Positions 1-11,334 of a DNA stretch of 64,000 nt are shown here, one piece after another. How positions within the stretch are numbered: the first letter of the stretch is position 1; every line of letters starts with the position of its first letter. A program made the position numbers and the translations under genes. The notes beneath the pieces are model-generated. The model saw only the letters and a list, made by a program, of their open reading frames with translations, had not been told where the DNA came from and ran no database searches. Source of the DNA: Bradysia coprophila (lineage: Eukaryota > Arthropoda > Insecta > Diptera > Sciaridae); the NCBI RefSeq assembly GCF_014529535.1, contig NC_050737.1:997921-1061920 (forward strand), in the 5' to 3' direction.

Positions 1-1099
1 CTCGTGNTTGTAAATTACAATCACAAACAGGCAGCCAGACAATTATTGGAATTAAATTCATCAAATTAGCACTCTAATTGGAGAATTTAAGATTGCAATT
101 CAATGTTGCCAGTACAGTTTCATTAAATTTTATTTCTTTAAAGACTTTGATTGTCAGTGCCACTGTGAAACATAATTCTAGAAATTTATTGTCATTGTAG
201 TCTTGGTAGTGGAGTAGCAGTTTTGCTGATAAAATTTACACAATTCTTTTTCCTGTTTCAATTAATGGTCATTGGAGAGAAGCATTTTGAACAACAGATA
301 TAGAATAAGGCGAGTGCGTAACTTTTTTAGGCCTAGTCTCTTAAATGGCGTGACCATTTTTCAAAAAAAAAAATTGTTTGTGATTTCACATAAAGTGTAC
401 CGCGTAGCTTTAGTTTGTTTACAATTCGAAGGAGCTATAAATTATCTGTTACATTATAATTTTAGAATCGTCTTGTAAAGAAATGTCTATGTGTAAAACT
501 CGCAAAAAATTCACGAAACTTATCGACCCGGGAAAAACTATTTTACGAATTTGCCTTATGAGAAGGATTTTTAAAAAAATTCAAGAATTTTTTTTCGTCT
601 ACATTTTTTGGAGATGGACAAATTGGTAGGGATGGGAAACGTTCAAATTATCGATAATATCAATCGAAACTCAAGCGATTCGCTGACTTTAGTGGAGAGT
701 AGTCATCACACCCGTATCTCATTTTCTCCAAAAAAATATCTTGTTGATAAAGTAGAACTATTCTGACAGATCTAACTGTAGTGTCTTATTTATCGTTGAC
801 GCGCCTCACAACGGACAGTAGATTTATCAAGAATCAAACATTTTCACAAAAAATAATGAATTCTATCAGCGCATTGTTGGAATCTGCCGTAGAATCTGTT
901 GATTTAAAAGACTTTCGTTTTGGTATATTTTGTCTATGTCAAGGTCTGTGCAATAGTGATTATTAACAAAGCAAATGTTTCTTGTAGGCAATGTGAAATC
1001 GAAAGACAATGATGAATGCCACGTTGTGCAAAATTGTGACGTTAGACAGGAGTTGTTTCATAGATAAAATTATGAACCACTACTTGAGAACACAATCTC
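1..1099. other. Intergenic, no gene recognised
   Basis: No convincing coding region is seen; the short open frames lack plausible family similarity. Around 627-665 a 'TAGGGATGGG' stretch runs into ATCGATAAT-like sequence. The same combination occurs in inverted orientation at the edge of the AT array near 12,310, so this is probably a fragment of a repeat. Confidence 0.5.
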
Positions 1100-3396
1100 A
1101 GCTTAATTTGCCTGGAAGACCTAATGAAGTTACTTAATGATAATCGAGAAACCTGTGACCGATTTCCAACGTCAAAGGATACAATACTGAAAATGTTCGG
1201 AGAGCAACGTGATTTGTTTCATTATGTTCAACTTCATAAAATGTGAAAAGTGTCATTGCATGAACAAAGTCTGTTCAGATGTCACAATATCTAGTTGTGC
1301 GCGATGTAATACAGTGCTAAAAACTACTGAAACAAACTTTTTTTTGTTGTGATTCCGATCGAACAACAAATTAGAAAAAGTGTTAAAAGACAACTGGTCG
1401 CATATATGTGAATTCGAAGCAAGCTACAATAAAAACAATCAATCGTATTCGGATGCGCGCGATGGCAAAATATTGAAAGATATCAACGAACAGTATGCTG
1501 AGTCTGATATAAATATTTTATCTTTATGTTTGAACCTGGATGGAGCAAACAAATATAAATCAAACACGCTGTCTGTATGGCCAATTCAATTGATCCAGAA
1601 CTACTTGCCACCAAATATCCGATTCCTTCCGCACAACATCATTGTGAGTGGGCTATACTACCATCAAAAAAAACCGGATTGTTACGAATACATGCTTCCA
1701 CTCATAAATGAATTGAACGAATTAAGCCAACGGAAAATCACATTGAATATTGGCGGTGAAGAATTCGTATTTAAGCCGATTATTACACATTGCTCGGTCG
1801 ATTTACCTGCCAAAAGTTTGCTTCAAGCGACGAAACAATTTGGGGGCTACGAAAGCTGTACATACTGCGATATTGTTGGGGAATTGATTGTACTTACTAA
1901 TTCAACCGCTGCAACGACGGAAAAACAGGCAAGAAGAAAAAAAAACATTAAAGAGAACACCAATAAGCCCAAAAAACCGAAAAAATTCGTTCGTTACACT
2001 GAAAGAGATGAACCGTGTGCATTACGTGACGAAGTCCAAACGCTTCAAACAATGTTAGCGGTATCGACGTCTACTGCTGGCGAATCTATCAACGGTGTGA
2101 AAGGTAATTTTTTTTGTTGATTTTGTTCGTTTCCGCTTAGTAGTTTTTTAAGTAATTTCGTTGAATGTACTAAAAGGCCAGTAGATCGCCAATCAAAATT
2201 TTCGTAAAATTGTTGAAAATTCAAAACTGTAAATGTCAAGTCAATACGGCTTTAAGCATCACTTCACTTGCTGACGTTAGTTGAAAAAGAATTTTTTATC
2301 TTTCAGATGTATCGTGTCTAGTCAGTTTGGAGCATTTCAATATCATCTTTAGCATAGGAGTGGAGTATATGCATGCAGTTCTGCTTGGAGTTACAAAACG
2401 TTGTTTGAATTACTTCTGCAACCCAAACAACAACTCCAAAACATATTATATTCCACCGAAGAGTCGAGGCATTACTAAATGCGAGACTTTTGGCTATCAA
2501 ACCGACGAGCAATATTACTCGCAAACCGCGATCCCTCGACCAAAGAAAAATTTTAAGGCCAGTGAGTTTCGATCGCTGCTGTTGTATTATCTACCAGTAT
2601 GCTTACCCCGGTCTCGTATCAAATGAGTACGTTCATCACATACGCATTTTATCAGCAGCAGTTTACAAATTACTGAAAGCCGACATCCCGTACAAGGAAG
2701 TGGATCAGGCGGAAAATTATTTGCTCCAATTCGTGAAAGATCATCAACAGTTATTTGGCAAGGAAAATATGGTGATGGTCATTCACTTGCTGAAACACTT
2801 GTCGAACAGCGTCCGACAATTGGGACCTTTATGGTGCCATTCTGCTTTTTCGTTTGAGCGAAATAATGGATGTTTGCTGAAGCTGGGTGAACGGAACGAC
2901 TGATGTGCTTGATCAGATGTCGAGCAAGTATACTTTATCAAAATCGGTTCCGAGAATTTTCAAGCAAAAAAAATTTTGTCGTGGAAAGCCGGTTATCATC
3001 GTGGAGACACATTTGGAACTCCAATGTATCGAATCATTGGAACGTTTCGATTTATCAAACAAGTCAATCAGTGCATTCAAACGAATCAAGCTAGACAACG
3101 TAATCTATACTAGTTTGTTGTACACACGGCCGAAAAAGACAATCGACTATTTCATTGGACTGAAAGATGGAGTGAGCATTGGAATGGTAAAATTTTATTT
3201 TGAACTGAATCACAAAATGTGTGTGTTGATCGAACAATTCGAAGTCGTGGACTATATTTACCACATCGAAAAAGTTATCAAGTCTAACAAACTTATTTTG
3301 GCACCCGTAGAGAACATTGCGAAAAAATTCATTTTCATGAAAGTTGGTCTCAATCAGTATATTGTTACGCCTCCGAATCCTTATGAAAACGAGTAA
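1100..3396 (+). pseudogene. Broken transposase ('Transposase domain'/tnp2-like DNA transposon family)
   Basis: Several adjoining frames together read as one transposase of the large insect and cnidarian 'transposase domain-containing protein' group. An N-terminal Cys-rich patch (CEKCHC, then CARC) lies at about 1240-1330. The core at 1380-2103 holds LCLNLDGANKYKSNTLSVWP, a DDE-type catalytic-core signature region. After a GT-AG intron (2104-2306) comes VEYMHAVLLGVTKR, then GPLWCHSAFSFERNNGCLLKL, then GTTDVLDQMSSKYTLSKS, ending at 3396. The frame breaks near 1237-1240, around 1338-1379 (an in-frame TGA sits at 1350, while the neighbouring frame reads the family-like IPIEQQIRK), at the C run 2616-2619 and at the G run 2885-2887. 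Every break sits on a homopolymer, so decay or assembly error are both possible. The start is not determined. Family placement is by motif memory; pairing with the convergent gene at 4377-5607 is inference. Confidence 0.75.
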
Positions 3397-4376
3397 TTTA
3401 CCGACAAGAACAATGTAAAGATTAATTTGTTACTCTGCACTGTATGAATTGAATTGAGTAAAGGACTGATGTTAATTGGGGATTTTCGTTTTTTTTTCAT
3501 GCTATTGTCTAACAGGTTCCTTACTTTTCAACTTAGTATCTGAGTCTGCGTCTGCAAGTAATTCAAGGTTGAAATTTCTGTTTGACCATTAGCGAAGTTT
3601 TTGGATGACTCGGCAATTAAAAAGAACGCCTGTTTAATGTACTCTTACTGGAGAAACTTCTTTTTCATTTTAACTTCATCAAATCTCTGGTGAGAGCCCA
3701 TACAGCATGGCAACGAATGTCCAAAGTAGGTTTTATATTAAGTTGTCTTGTTAGACTTGCTAAGACTTCCCTTATTTCTATTTTAAACCCTGAGAACGGT
3801 TTTGTGCTTGAATTAAGAAGTAAACTGACTCATGTCTGACATTTAGTAGAATCTGGACTGAGATTAGACTAAGACTAGACTAAGATTAAACTATAATTCT
3901 GTTCCTTTACTTAAACCTATACGAAGTACTGAACTTATAACTTTATTCGTTTTCACCGATAGTCAACAGTTTACGTAAACCAAAACGATTTTGTAAAACC
4001 TGATTTTTCCTAATAATTCTAAGCATTTACCAATTCTTGAGTCTAGATAAATTTGTATGAGGTTGCTGAACGACAAATCCTGTTACAAGTATTAGTTGCG
4101 ACAAGTATTGTAATCAAACGAATGCAAATCGACCGATTTTCATCTAGGACACTAGTGTTGTGAGAACGAATACATACCTGATTCAAATCGTACTGTCCGG
4201 CTTATTATCAACTTATGATTACTTATGACAGCGTCGCTTCTCATGCTGCTGAATGTAATGTTTTTAACGACGAATCCAGGTTCAATATTTCATCCATTAC
4301 CTCACAGGAAAACCACAGATTTTCAGACACAATTCAATTTGTATTCAAACAAGTTTTTTCAGCAACAATATCGAAG
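3397..4376. other. Intergenic spacer between two convergent element genes
   Basis: AT-rich sequence between the transposase and the BEN-like gene. No open frame of note, no RNA gene and no clear repeat was seen. Confidence 0.5.
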
Positions 4377-5607
4377 TCACGAACTTCCTTTCTTTTTAGC
4401 AATGTTTCGCACACCAGATGCTATTAGTCGGTTAAGGTATGCATCCTTGATGCGCTCAGAATAAGAAACAGCATCAAGCTGACATTTAGATACACGCTGA
4501 ATGAACAAATTTCTGATTTGTTCAACCTTTCCCGGTGTCATCGGATCTTTGCCTGGAATTATCTCGCCGATTTCCCCATTTTCTGCAATATGTATGACCT
4601 CAGCTGTTCCCTTTAATGATCTTTGGACCAGGATGAGCGGATTGTCTTTGTACGCGTACTGGATGCAATGGTGAACAAACGTCGAGTCGGATGTCTTATC
4701 TAAGGGCATGCACTCCAAGAATTTTAGCTCTCTCGCTGAGAAAATGTCATCCGTAGCCGCAGTGTCGCTTGAATCTGGTAACATCTGATTTTTTCCAGAT
4801 TTAACTTTCAGCAGATCTTCAAATTTTAAGTCCATGTCAGCGTTACGAATCGTTAACCGCAAGCATAACTTCTGCAGATTGTCGTACTCTTGTTGCCATG
4901 CTTTGCATCCAGTACACTGTGGATTTTTTCCACTTTTGTGGAGATCAGCGGGCGTTTCTTTGGCAGTTGACTTAACGGCCGTCACTGCAATTTGGCCTTC
5001 GGTGCCACTTTCCGCATCACATCGATCTGCTTCAATTATTTCTTGCGCGTCGTGTCCAGCCAAACCTGCATAAATAATTGTTTACGAAAACGTCAATATG
5101 ATGGACTCTACTGTTTATTTCGATTAAAATAAATGAAAGACTAGTACAGCACCGAACCACTTTAATTCTTTTAACTCAACTAGAAACTCAATTTTTATCT
5201 AAAAGCAACAAATGTGTCGCTGATATTTATTTCGATTCCTTTTTTGGATATAATCTACCACTCGTATTTCCTTTAGAAAATGTCGGAAATAATCAAATTG
5301 GAATATAACCAATATGGAAATTTAAGGCGCTCCAAGGAAAATTTCATCGGAAATTAACATTGAACTCCGAATACTCCAATTTGATAGTCCAGAAAATAGA
5401 TATTTCTTTACCTTGTAACTTCATTTTCAACGCGTCAATATAAATATTTCGCACAGCGGTTTCATCGGTTATGTTTTTTTCTTCGTCGACATTTACATCC
5501 AATTGTCTCGCAACCGCTTTAAAATATGTATCAATTGTTGGGGTTGATCCATTACCATTCACATCTTTCTTATTAGATTGACCATCTTTCTTTTTTGAGG
5601 CTTTCAT
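4377..5607 (-). CDS. BEN-like domain protein, probable accessory gene of the transposon
   Basis: A two-exon gene on the minus strand: exon 1 5607-5412, exon 2 5065-4377, joined by a GT-AG intron of 346 nt with a TTTATGCAG acceptor. The join is in frame and gives an intact protein of 294 residues. The chosen ATG (MKASKKKDG) is the first in frame. The N-terminus is Lys-rich and probably basic enough for the nucleus. Midway is a CTGCKAW motif (CxxC) followed by a Leu-rich stretch that could form a coiled coil. The C-terminal ~110 residues have the layout of a BEN domain: LDKTSDSTFVHHCIQYA, then LVQRSLKG, then MTPGKVEQIRNLFIQR, then a final helix YLNRLIASGVRNI. BEN domains bind DNA or chromatin proteins. 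The gene is intact although the facing transposase is broken. The domain call is from pattern, not search; an unrelated helical domain is possible. Confidence 0.6.
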
Positions 5608-6018
5608 CTTCAATCGAGGCAAATAAAAATGAATTACAAACGATGCGATATAAAAACAGCTCGAATTAGTATTTCAGTTTAGAAAATGGATGACATACAC
5701 TATCCCCACTCTTTCCTATTTGAAAATCGATAACGCAGTTTTGCTAGCATTCATATCAGTTTTTTATGGCGCGAAATTGAAAACAAAATTATATTTGACT
5801 TATATACTACTAGCACTGTTACTTTTATTTATTTAAATTTTACTCAATAGATTATGATAGATTTTCTTTCTAAAACATGCACCTCACAAGACTGTGTTGT
5901 GACTGTGAGATTATAGCGGCTTTTTTCTATATGAAAGTATTACTTTTTTTGTGGTATTACTTATGTCTTATTTTCATGCCTTGGACATAAATTACGGTTT
6001 TGAGGCTCTTGGCATGAA
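5608..6018. other. Upstream region of the BEN-like gene
   Basis: Probable 5' flank and promoter of the minus-strand gene. AT-rich. A clear terminal inverted repeat matching the other side of the transposase module was looked for and not found. Confidence 0.4.
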
Positions 6019-6220
6019 AACGTGTCTGTTGTGGACGATTTATTTTAGGCACTTTCTCTAGTCGCCCTCACTCAGTGCCTATTTTTAGTGAAATTTTCAT
6101 GAAATTCGTGAAATTTCGTGAAATTCGTGAAATAAATTTTGAAAATAGGCACTGCCCTCACTACGTTCGGGCTACGACTCGCGAAATTGCGTAAAATATA
6201 CCGTCCACAACAGTCACGTA
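6019..6220. mobile_element. Small inverted-repeat element, CTGTTGTGGACG ends
   Basis: The ends read ACGTGTCTGTTGTGGACG (about 6020-6037) and, inverted, CGTCCACAACAGTCACGT (about 6202-6219). Inside lies a second hairpin: GTGCCTATTTTTAG faces TGAAAATAGGCAC across a stretch of GTGAAATTC repeats. A diverged relative of the left end (GCATGAAAA, then CTGTTGTGGA and TTAGGTACTTTC) is at about 32,994-33,055. There is no coding capacity, so this is a MITE-like sequence. Confidence 0.65.
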
Positions 6221-6402
6221 AACAAGTGTTTGGTTTTCTATGATGACCCGCTAATTCATTGTAGGCTATGGTGCAATGAATTGACGCGTGGTTACACGCG
6301 GTAACTGTGCAGAACTATTTTACAAGACAGCTGAATATTACCATATATGAAAGAGTGATACGACAAAGTTGAATATTCGTGGAATAAAAAAACCTGTGTT
6401 GG

Positions 6403-6526
6403 TAGTACCGAATTTGAGCTAGTTAGCTGTCAAAATGTATGGGACTTTGTAGCTCCTACAGCGCTTCAGCATCTACACCATCGTCTCATACAATTTTGAC
6501 AGCTAACTAGCTCAAATTCGGTACTA
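6403..6526. mobile_element. 124 bp MITE with TA target duplication
   Basis: A near-perfect hairpin. The left arm GTACCGAATTTGAGCTAGTT and onward through AGCTGTCAAAAT is repeated inverted at the right end, AACTAGCTCAAATTCGGTAC. Both ends are flanked by TA, which fits the TA duplication made by Tc1/mariner-type transposases. The loop of about 35 bp has no coding capacity. Confidence 0.8.
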
Positions 6527-6930
6527 ATAACACATTCAATTTTGGCCTATATTTTTCTTCTACATGTCGTATATATCTCTTATTCATATATGATATTACA
6601 TTCCGCACATATGTACATTTTACATACTGGCCACACTAAGTGCAGCTAAGATGTACTTCGTACAGCTATGTTAACAAATGTACTTGTCCTAAAATTTGTA
6701 CATTATAGCAGTACGTTTTTCGTAGTAGTCGTACTATTGTACTGTTGAACAGTACTATTGTCTATTGAGCTACACTATGCACAGGATAGATGAGAATTAT
6801 GGCCTGCTCAGCTGAATAGTAATGCATTTCAGTTGTAAGTCTATACTGCTACGTTACGTTACACATTTGTACTTTTCTCGCTTCAAAAAAAGTGTTCAGC
6901 TGTGCTGAATATAATTTTCTGGGTGTGGTG
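6527..6930. other. Intergenic, nothing recognised
   Basis: AT-rich with several TGTAC-rich stretches (6600-6770). No gene, RNA or clear repeat boundary was seen. Confidence 0.4.
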
Positions 6931-7030
6931 CACCGAGGTGACGCATGATGTACCGAGGTGACACGTGGTGCACTGAGGTGACGCATGGTGCACCGAGGTG
7001 ACGCTTAGTGCACCGAGGTGACACAATGTG
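6931..7030. repeat. Tandem array, five exact 20 bp units
   Basis: Five consecutive 20 bp units start at 6931, 6951, 6971, 6991 and 7011, of the form CACCGAGGTGACGCATGGTG with a few substitutions. The motif GGTGCACCGA also ends the 10 bp array at 43,301-43,390. Confidence 0.9.
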
Positions 7031-7974
7031 AAATGAAGTCGATCGATTTTAGGATTTATATTATTGAGAAGACACACTTTCATGTTTGGTCCAGTAAATC
7101 ACAGTACATCAAAATTGATATTTTTTGTTACGAGGAATGAGAAGTGTAATTTTTCAGGACTAGTCGTTGGCTTGCCCTATCGAGTAAAAGCCGACCATGC
7201 TGAGGGATTTGAAAGTAGTGATTGAAACGTACAAACTACGGTTTTCGACGCAAGTAGCATATGTAAAGCTTAATACGTAACTCTTTCGACCTACTCAATC
7301 GTTGCGTAATTAACTATTCTAAGCATCTTCATCCTTAACACATAACAGAAAATTGGGTGAGAGCACAGCACTGCTTCTAGCATGAACACTGAATTGACAA
7401 GTGTCAAATTTGGAGGCTTTAGTGATAAGAGCTACAGCTTAAGATTGTTTGTATTGTATGTTTTAACTCATACAATGAAACGAGTCATCTATCTATATAA
7501 AAGCAACGCGGTGCCAACTGTGATTTCATCAGCCTCCGAATATGTTTTATGTTCATGCTAAGAAGCAGTTAATCTAAACCTGAAGCGAGCCGCCCACAAA
7601 AAATTACAAACGGCGGACATATATCTTTGATTTTCCACTGTTTTAATACATTGAATTGATCATTCCCGATTTTTTTTTACTCGTCGCTTGAGCACACAAT
7701 AACTCTAATAATTCTCAGCTTCTTCGAAAATTCGAAAATCTTTTTATTAATAAAATTCCTTAGGTGTTGACCATATTGAACTTGTGATATTAGAGATATT
7801 TCCAAAGGAATAGCTTTCAGTAAATTTAAATGTTTGTGGTCCGAGAAAACTCAAAATTTCCCGAAAATTGACACATATTTTGAGTTTTTTCGTAGTTAGG
7901 TAACACCACCACAAACATTTAAATTTTTGCTGAAAGCTTACACATTTTAACACCAAACCAAACGATGTTCATAC
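7031..7974. other. Intergenic, nothing recognised
   Basis: No coding region is supported. A weak inverted similarity (AAATGTTTGTGG near 7828-7839 against CCACAAACATTT near 7909-7920) suggests a decayed foldback. Confidence 0.4.
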
Positions 7975-8125
7975 TTTTCAGCTTTAGAAATACTAGAATC
8001 GAATTGGATTTGAAATAAAAATTTTGATGTGCACGGGTGAGACACGAACTCACAACCTTCAACTTGCCGGGCTGATGCTCTAACCAATTGAGATACCGTG
8101 GACATTTTTATTTCAAAATCCAATT
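7975..8125 (-). repeat. tRNA-containing palindromic repeat (SINE-like)
   Basis: The tRNA-like segment at 8030-8102 sits between GGATTTGAAATAAAAAT on one side and ATTTTTATTTCAAAATCC on the other, so the whole unit is palindromic around a tRNA. The left flank (GCTTTAGAAATACTAGAATC) is repeated at 8352-8371 and inverted at about 8509-8528. This suggests a tRNA-derived short repeat with copies nearby. Confidence 0.6.
8030..8102 (-). tRNA. tRNA-like sequence, anticodon GGC (Ala-like), probably a pseudogene
   Basis: The minus strand folds as a 73 nt cloverleaf. The acceptor stem TCCACGG/CCGTGCA has one mismatch, and the D arm TCTC/GAGC has a mismatched first pair. The anticodon stem TCAGC/GTTGA carries the loop CCGGCAA. 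The T stem GTGAG/CTCAC is perfect with loop TTCGTGT. A box (CTCAATTGGTTAGAGCA) and B box (GGTTGTGAGTTCGTGTC) are present. The anticodon would be GGC, but position 33 is C rather than the near-universal U, so it is probably not a working tRNA. No intron and no clear T-run terminator are seen. Confidence 0.55.
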
Positions 8126-8304
8126 TTGAACCGTTGGTACAACACATGTATGTTCTTTCTTCTATGTGTATTTCAATCTCCATTAGATGTGTATGTGTTA
8201 GTTAGTATACATCATATCAATAAATTTTCCAGAAACTCTAAACACAGAGAACACCGCTTGCAGTACAGAATGTATTCCAAACATGGGAGAACATAGTGGA
8301 CAAA

Positions 8305-8575
8305 TTTCTAGAGAAACGCTATATTCCGCGACGAATTCTTTTTCATTTTCAGCTTTAGAAATACTAGAATCGCATTGGATTTGAAATAAAAATTTTGATG
8401 TGCTAGGGTGAGACACGAACTCACAACAGAGCATCAGTCCGGCAAGTTGAAGGTTGTGAGTTCGTGTCTCACCCGTGCACATCAAATTTTTTATTTCAAA
8501 TCCAATTCGATTCTAGTATTTCTAAAGCTGAAAATTAAAAAGAATTCGTCGCGGAATATAGCGTTTCTCTAGAAA
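8305..8575. repeat. 270 bp hairpin of two head-to-head copies of the tRNA repeat
   Basis: The left arm starts TTTCTAGAGAAACGCTATA at 8305 and runs through the tRNA 3' part to 8427. The right arm runs back from 8428 to 8575, ending TATAGCGTTTCTCTAGAAA. The arms are about 120 bp and nearly identical. The right arm carries more of the tRNA-like sequence (8428-8480, plus strand, with a B box) than the left. Confidence 0.8.
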
Positions 8576-10082
8576 GATGGTCGTACTTTTTCGAAAAAAA
8601 ACTGCGAGTCCAAAATTATCATCAAAATAATAATAATTTTGTCCCGAAATGTACGCACCAATTTAGTCATGTGTAAATCCGTCTTTTCGTCTTAAGGCAA
8701 CTGATGTAACCGACTTTGCATAATAATTTGAAAATAGTTCGATAAAAAGGAGTAACAGATTCGATAATTTTACTTATAAGAATATGTCTGTGACAGGTTA
8801 AGGAACGTAATGATAGTTAGAAGCGCTGCCGGTCGGGAGAAGCGACTTTTCTGACTCAATGGTGGTTGGTCTTATGCACAACAAATGTTCATAAGCTTTG
8901 GTTTAAAAACCATTGATCTCCTCCTGTATCAAATAAATTCTCATCTTACCTGACATTTTTAAATGGTCAGACTGTTATGTGTTGTGTAAGTTACTACGTG
9001 TGGTGTGACACAAACTTTTTGTTATCGATCAGGAAAAACTCTGTTATATGAACCTGTTCTTTACCCCTAAATAAATGTAGTTTGTTTCCTAGAGAGAGTA
9101 TTGGCCTAAGACAAACCTACACTCAACAAATTAAAAAAAAATATATTCGACTAGGAATGAAATTCGTGAGGTTAAGTTCAACGATGCGCTATAATCGACC
9201 TAGCGAACTTAAGACAAAGCAACACAAAGATAAATTGTAGCCTAAATTTGTACCAACACCATACACTTTGGCACAAAACGATGGTCCCACTTTTTTCAGA
9301 AAAGAAGCTGATACAAAGTTATCATCGAAAATATATTATTTCTATGCATAAAAGGCTACAATTTAGCGCTGCGTCGATTCTTCTTAAAGATAGTTAAGAG
9401 AATATCTGTCTGGTCTCTTTATCAAAGGACAACTTGTGTAACTTGTTCGTTAATAGATAATACTGGATCTAGGATTTATTCTTAAAAGAATTTTTTGCGT
9501 GATATCTTGGTGTCGATGATTATTCAACAGGTAAGCAAGAAACACTGCCTTTTTTGAGATTCTTTTAGCAGACTAAAGCATCGCTTGTTTGAAAATGAAG
9601 TTGCCTTTGTTTAAACTGAAAAAAATAGCTGAAAAATAATGAACAATTTATGGCAAGCAAGACATGCTTTCGCTTTGAGCAAGTCCGTTTTAGGGTAATT
9701 TGAGTCATAAATATATTGAGAAAATCAGTCAGTCAAGGGATCTGACCCACCCAACTTGTGTAAGTCCTAACAGTATTAAGTTGACATTTAGATATACGTT
9801 TAATGAAACGATCTACCAGCAAGACCAGCATTATGCTGGTATTTAGTTTTACGTATACATTCACTAGAACAATGGTCTTTTTTAATCTATATGCTCATAT
9901 ACAGACGAGTACTCTACATCCCAGTGGAGACAGTTGCGCATTAGATTTATCTAAAATGTATAGCAAGAAATTGACATCTGTAAGCACACCATTTCTTCAT
10001 AATGCGGGTGGTTGGAGTGGTTGGGCTCCAACGAATTGTACACAGAAAAAAGACAAAAAGAAACGACAAAAGACATAAGGTG
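8576..10082. other. Intergenic, nothing recognised
   Basis: The 91-codon open frame at 9803-10078 begins with ATG but has no family resemblance and no adjacent exon; it is judged to be chance. No RNA or clear repeat was seen. Confidence 0.4.
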
Positions 10083-10443
10083 TAAGGTCCCTGATCGTGA
10101 TTTGTGGTATTGTAACAATTTTTAACTTTGTGCGTTATTTTCTTGGAATCTTTTTATATCCAGAAGTAGGGGCTAACTTTATTGTGAAGATTGAACATTT
10201 GGCTTCGTAATTAATAAATAATTGAAAAACTTCTTTAATTAAGTTTAATATTTTAATTAGATATTTTTATATGAAGCTCAATAGAGACCGATATTTGGAG
10301 GTATTCCAAAACGTTATACAAATAATACTGCAAATCTATGTACAAGAGAATCGTGATTTGCGGTATAATTTATTTTACATGTAAATTTACATAAGCAAAT
10401 CATGGTTTGGTTTCGCGTCCGCAAATCACGGTCAGGGACCTTA
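10083..10443. mobile_element. 361 bp MITE, AGGTCCCTGA ends, TA duplication
   Basis: The left end TAAGGTCCCTGATCGTGATT matches, inverted, the right end AATCACGGTCAGGGACCTTA with one mismatch. Both ends are flanked by TA, so the element proper is AGGTCCCTGA to TCAGGGACCT. The interior is AT-rich and non-coding. A related but decayed pair, ACTGACCGTAATTTGCGG and CCACAAATCACGGTCC, lies at about 22,602-22,690. Confidence 0.8.
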
Positions 10444-10980
10444 TATAACATCATCAATATACAATGAAATTTGTGTACGTAAGTATTATCTGAGTCTGAT
10501 GTACTTTGTGCCTAGTTCGTATAGGCTCATCAGGCTTATTCAGTCAGTTAGGCGAAAAGCCGGTTGACGGTGCTGTATTGTTATTAATTAATTATGATGA
10601 CCTCAAAGCGACGAGGGGCCGTGGGTGTTAATTTTTTTTTTATATTTTTATAATTCAATCTAGATCGTACTTGTTTCATAAATGTATGCAGAAGTGAATT
10701 TCTCCGCTATAGTTCTGTAGTTCTAAGCTCATTGAAATGTCTAAAAAAAAATTACATGCAAACACACAGTTGCATGTGGTGTGTCTTTCAGCTTCTTTTA
10801 GTTCTTGGAAGCTAGAGTGCTATGCCTCTACAGCAATGGAAGGGGCAATTTTGGAAGGACCAGCTTACTGCTATCAAAAGCCGAAACTCACCACTTATTT
10901 CTTTAAAAACTATAGAATTTCATCTAACTGTTGGTAAAATATTAGAATCAATGGAGAGGAGATCCTGGTTCTGTTCAATT
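10444..10980. other. Intergenic, nothing recognised
   Basis: No supported gene. The 66-codon frame at 10737 has biased but unrecognisable composition. Confidence 0.4.
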
Positions 10981-11038
10981 TATTTTATTTAAAAACGTGA
11001 GGTAAAGTTAACTTTACCTCACATTTTTAAATAAAATA
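10981..11038. repeat. 58 bp near-perfect palindrome
   Basis: TATTTTATTTAAAAACGTGA then GGTAAAGTT meets its reverse complement at the centre between 11009 and 11010, with one mismatch over 29 paired bases and no loop. The GTGAGGTAAAGTTAACTTTACCTCAC core gives it high cruciform potential. It is probably a remnant of a foldback element. Confidence 0.8.
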
Positions 11039-11244
11039 CCTTGTTTTAGTGTGTTCATTGACCTCGGCTTCGCCTCGGATCAACTAAATTCACTCTCTAA
11101 TTTTCATATTTTTTTCACTCGTTATGTCAAAAACAATTTCATTATTTCTACTGATCTCCCTGCTGTGAATGTGTTAATGTGAAATTTCAAGAACGTTCAT
11201 GAATTGTCAATTTTCGTATCTAAGCTGCTGGTCCCATCCGTTTC

Positions 11245-11334
11245 CAATGGGGCAAATGATGGAAATTGCACTTCTTGTGTGTTTACCAGCAAAATTTCAC
11301 ACAAGAAGTACCATCTCCATCATTTGCCACATTG
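11245..11334. repeat. 90 bp hairpin repeat
   Basis: The left arm GGCAAATGATGGAAATTG then CACTTCTTGTGTG pairs with the inverted right arm CACACAAGAAGT then CATCATTTGCC. The loop is about 17 bp. The whole is non-coding and MITE-like. Confidence 0.7.

Noticed and set aside
600..5800. Terminal inverted repeats bounding the transposase/BEN-like module
   Set aside because: Only weak, short similarities were seen between about 690-720 and the reverse complement of about 5,690-5,730; not enough to call element ends.
6931..7030. Possible CRISPR-like array because of regular repeats
   Set aside because: Units are contiguous without unique spacers and the genome is eukaryotic.
9803..10078. ATG-started frame of 91 codons
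   Set aside because: No recognisable motif, low-complexity Lys-rich end, and no neighbouring exon; likely chance.
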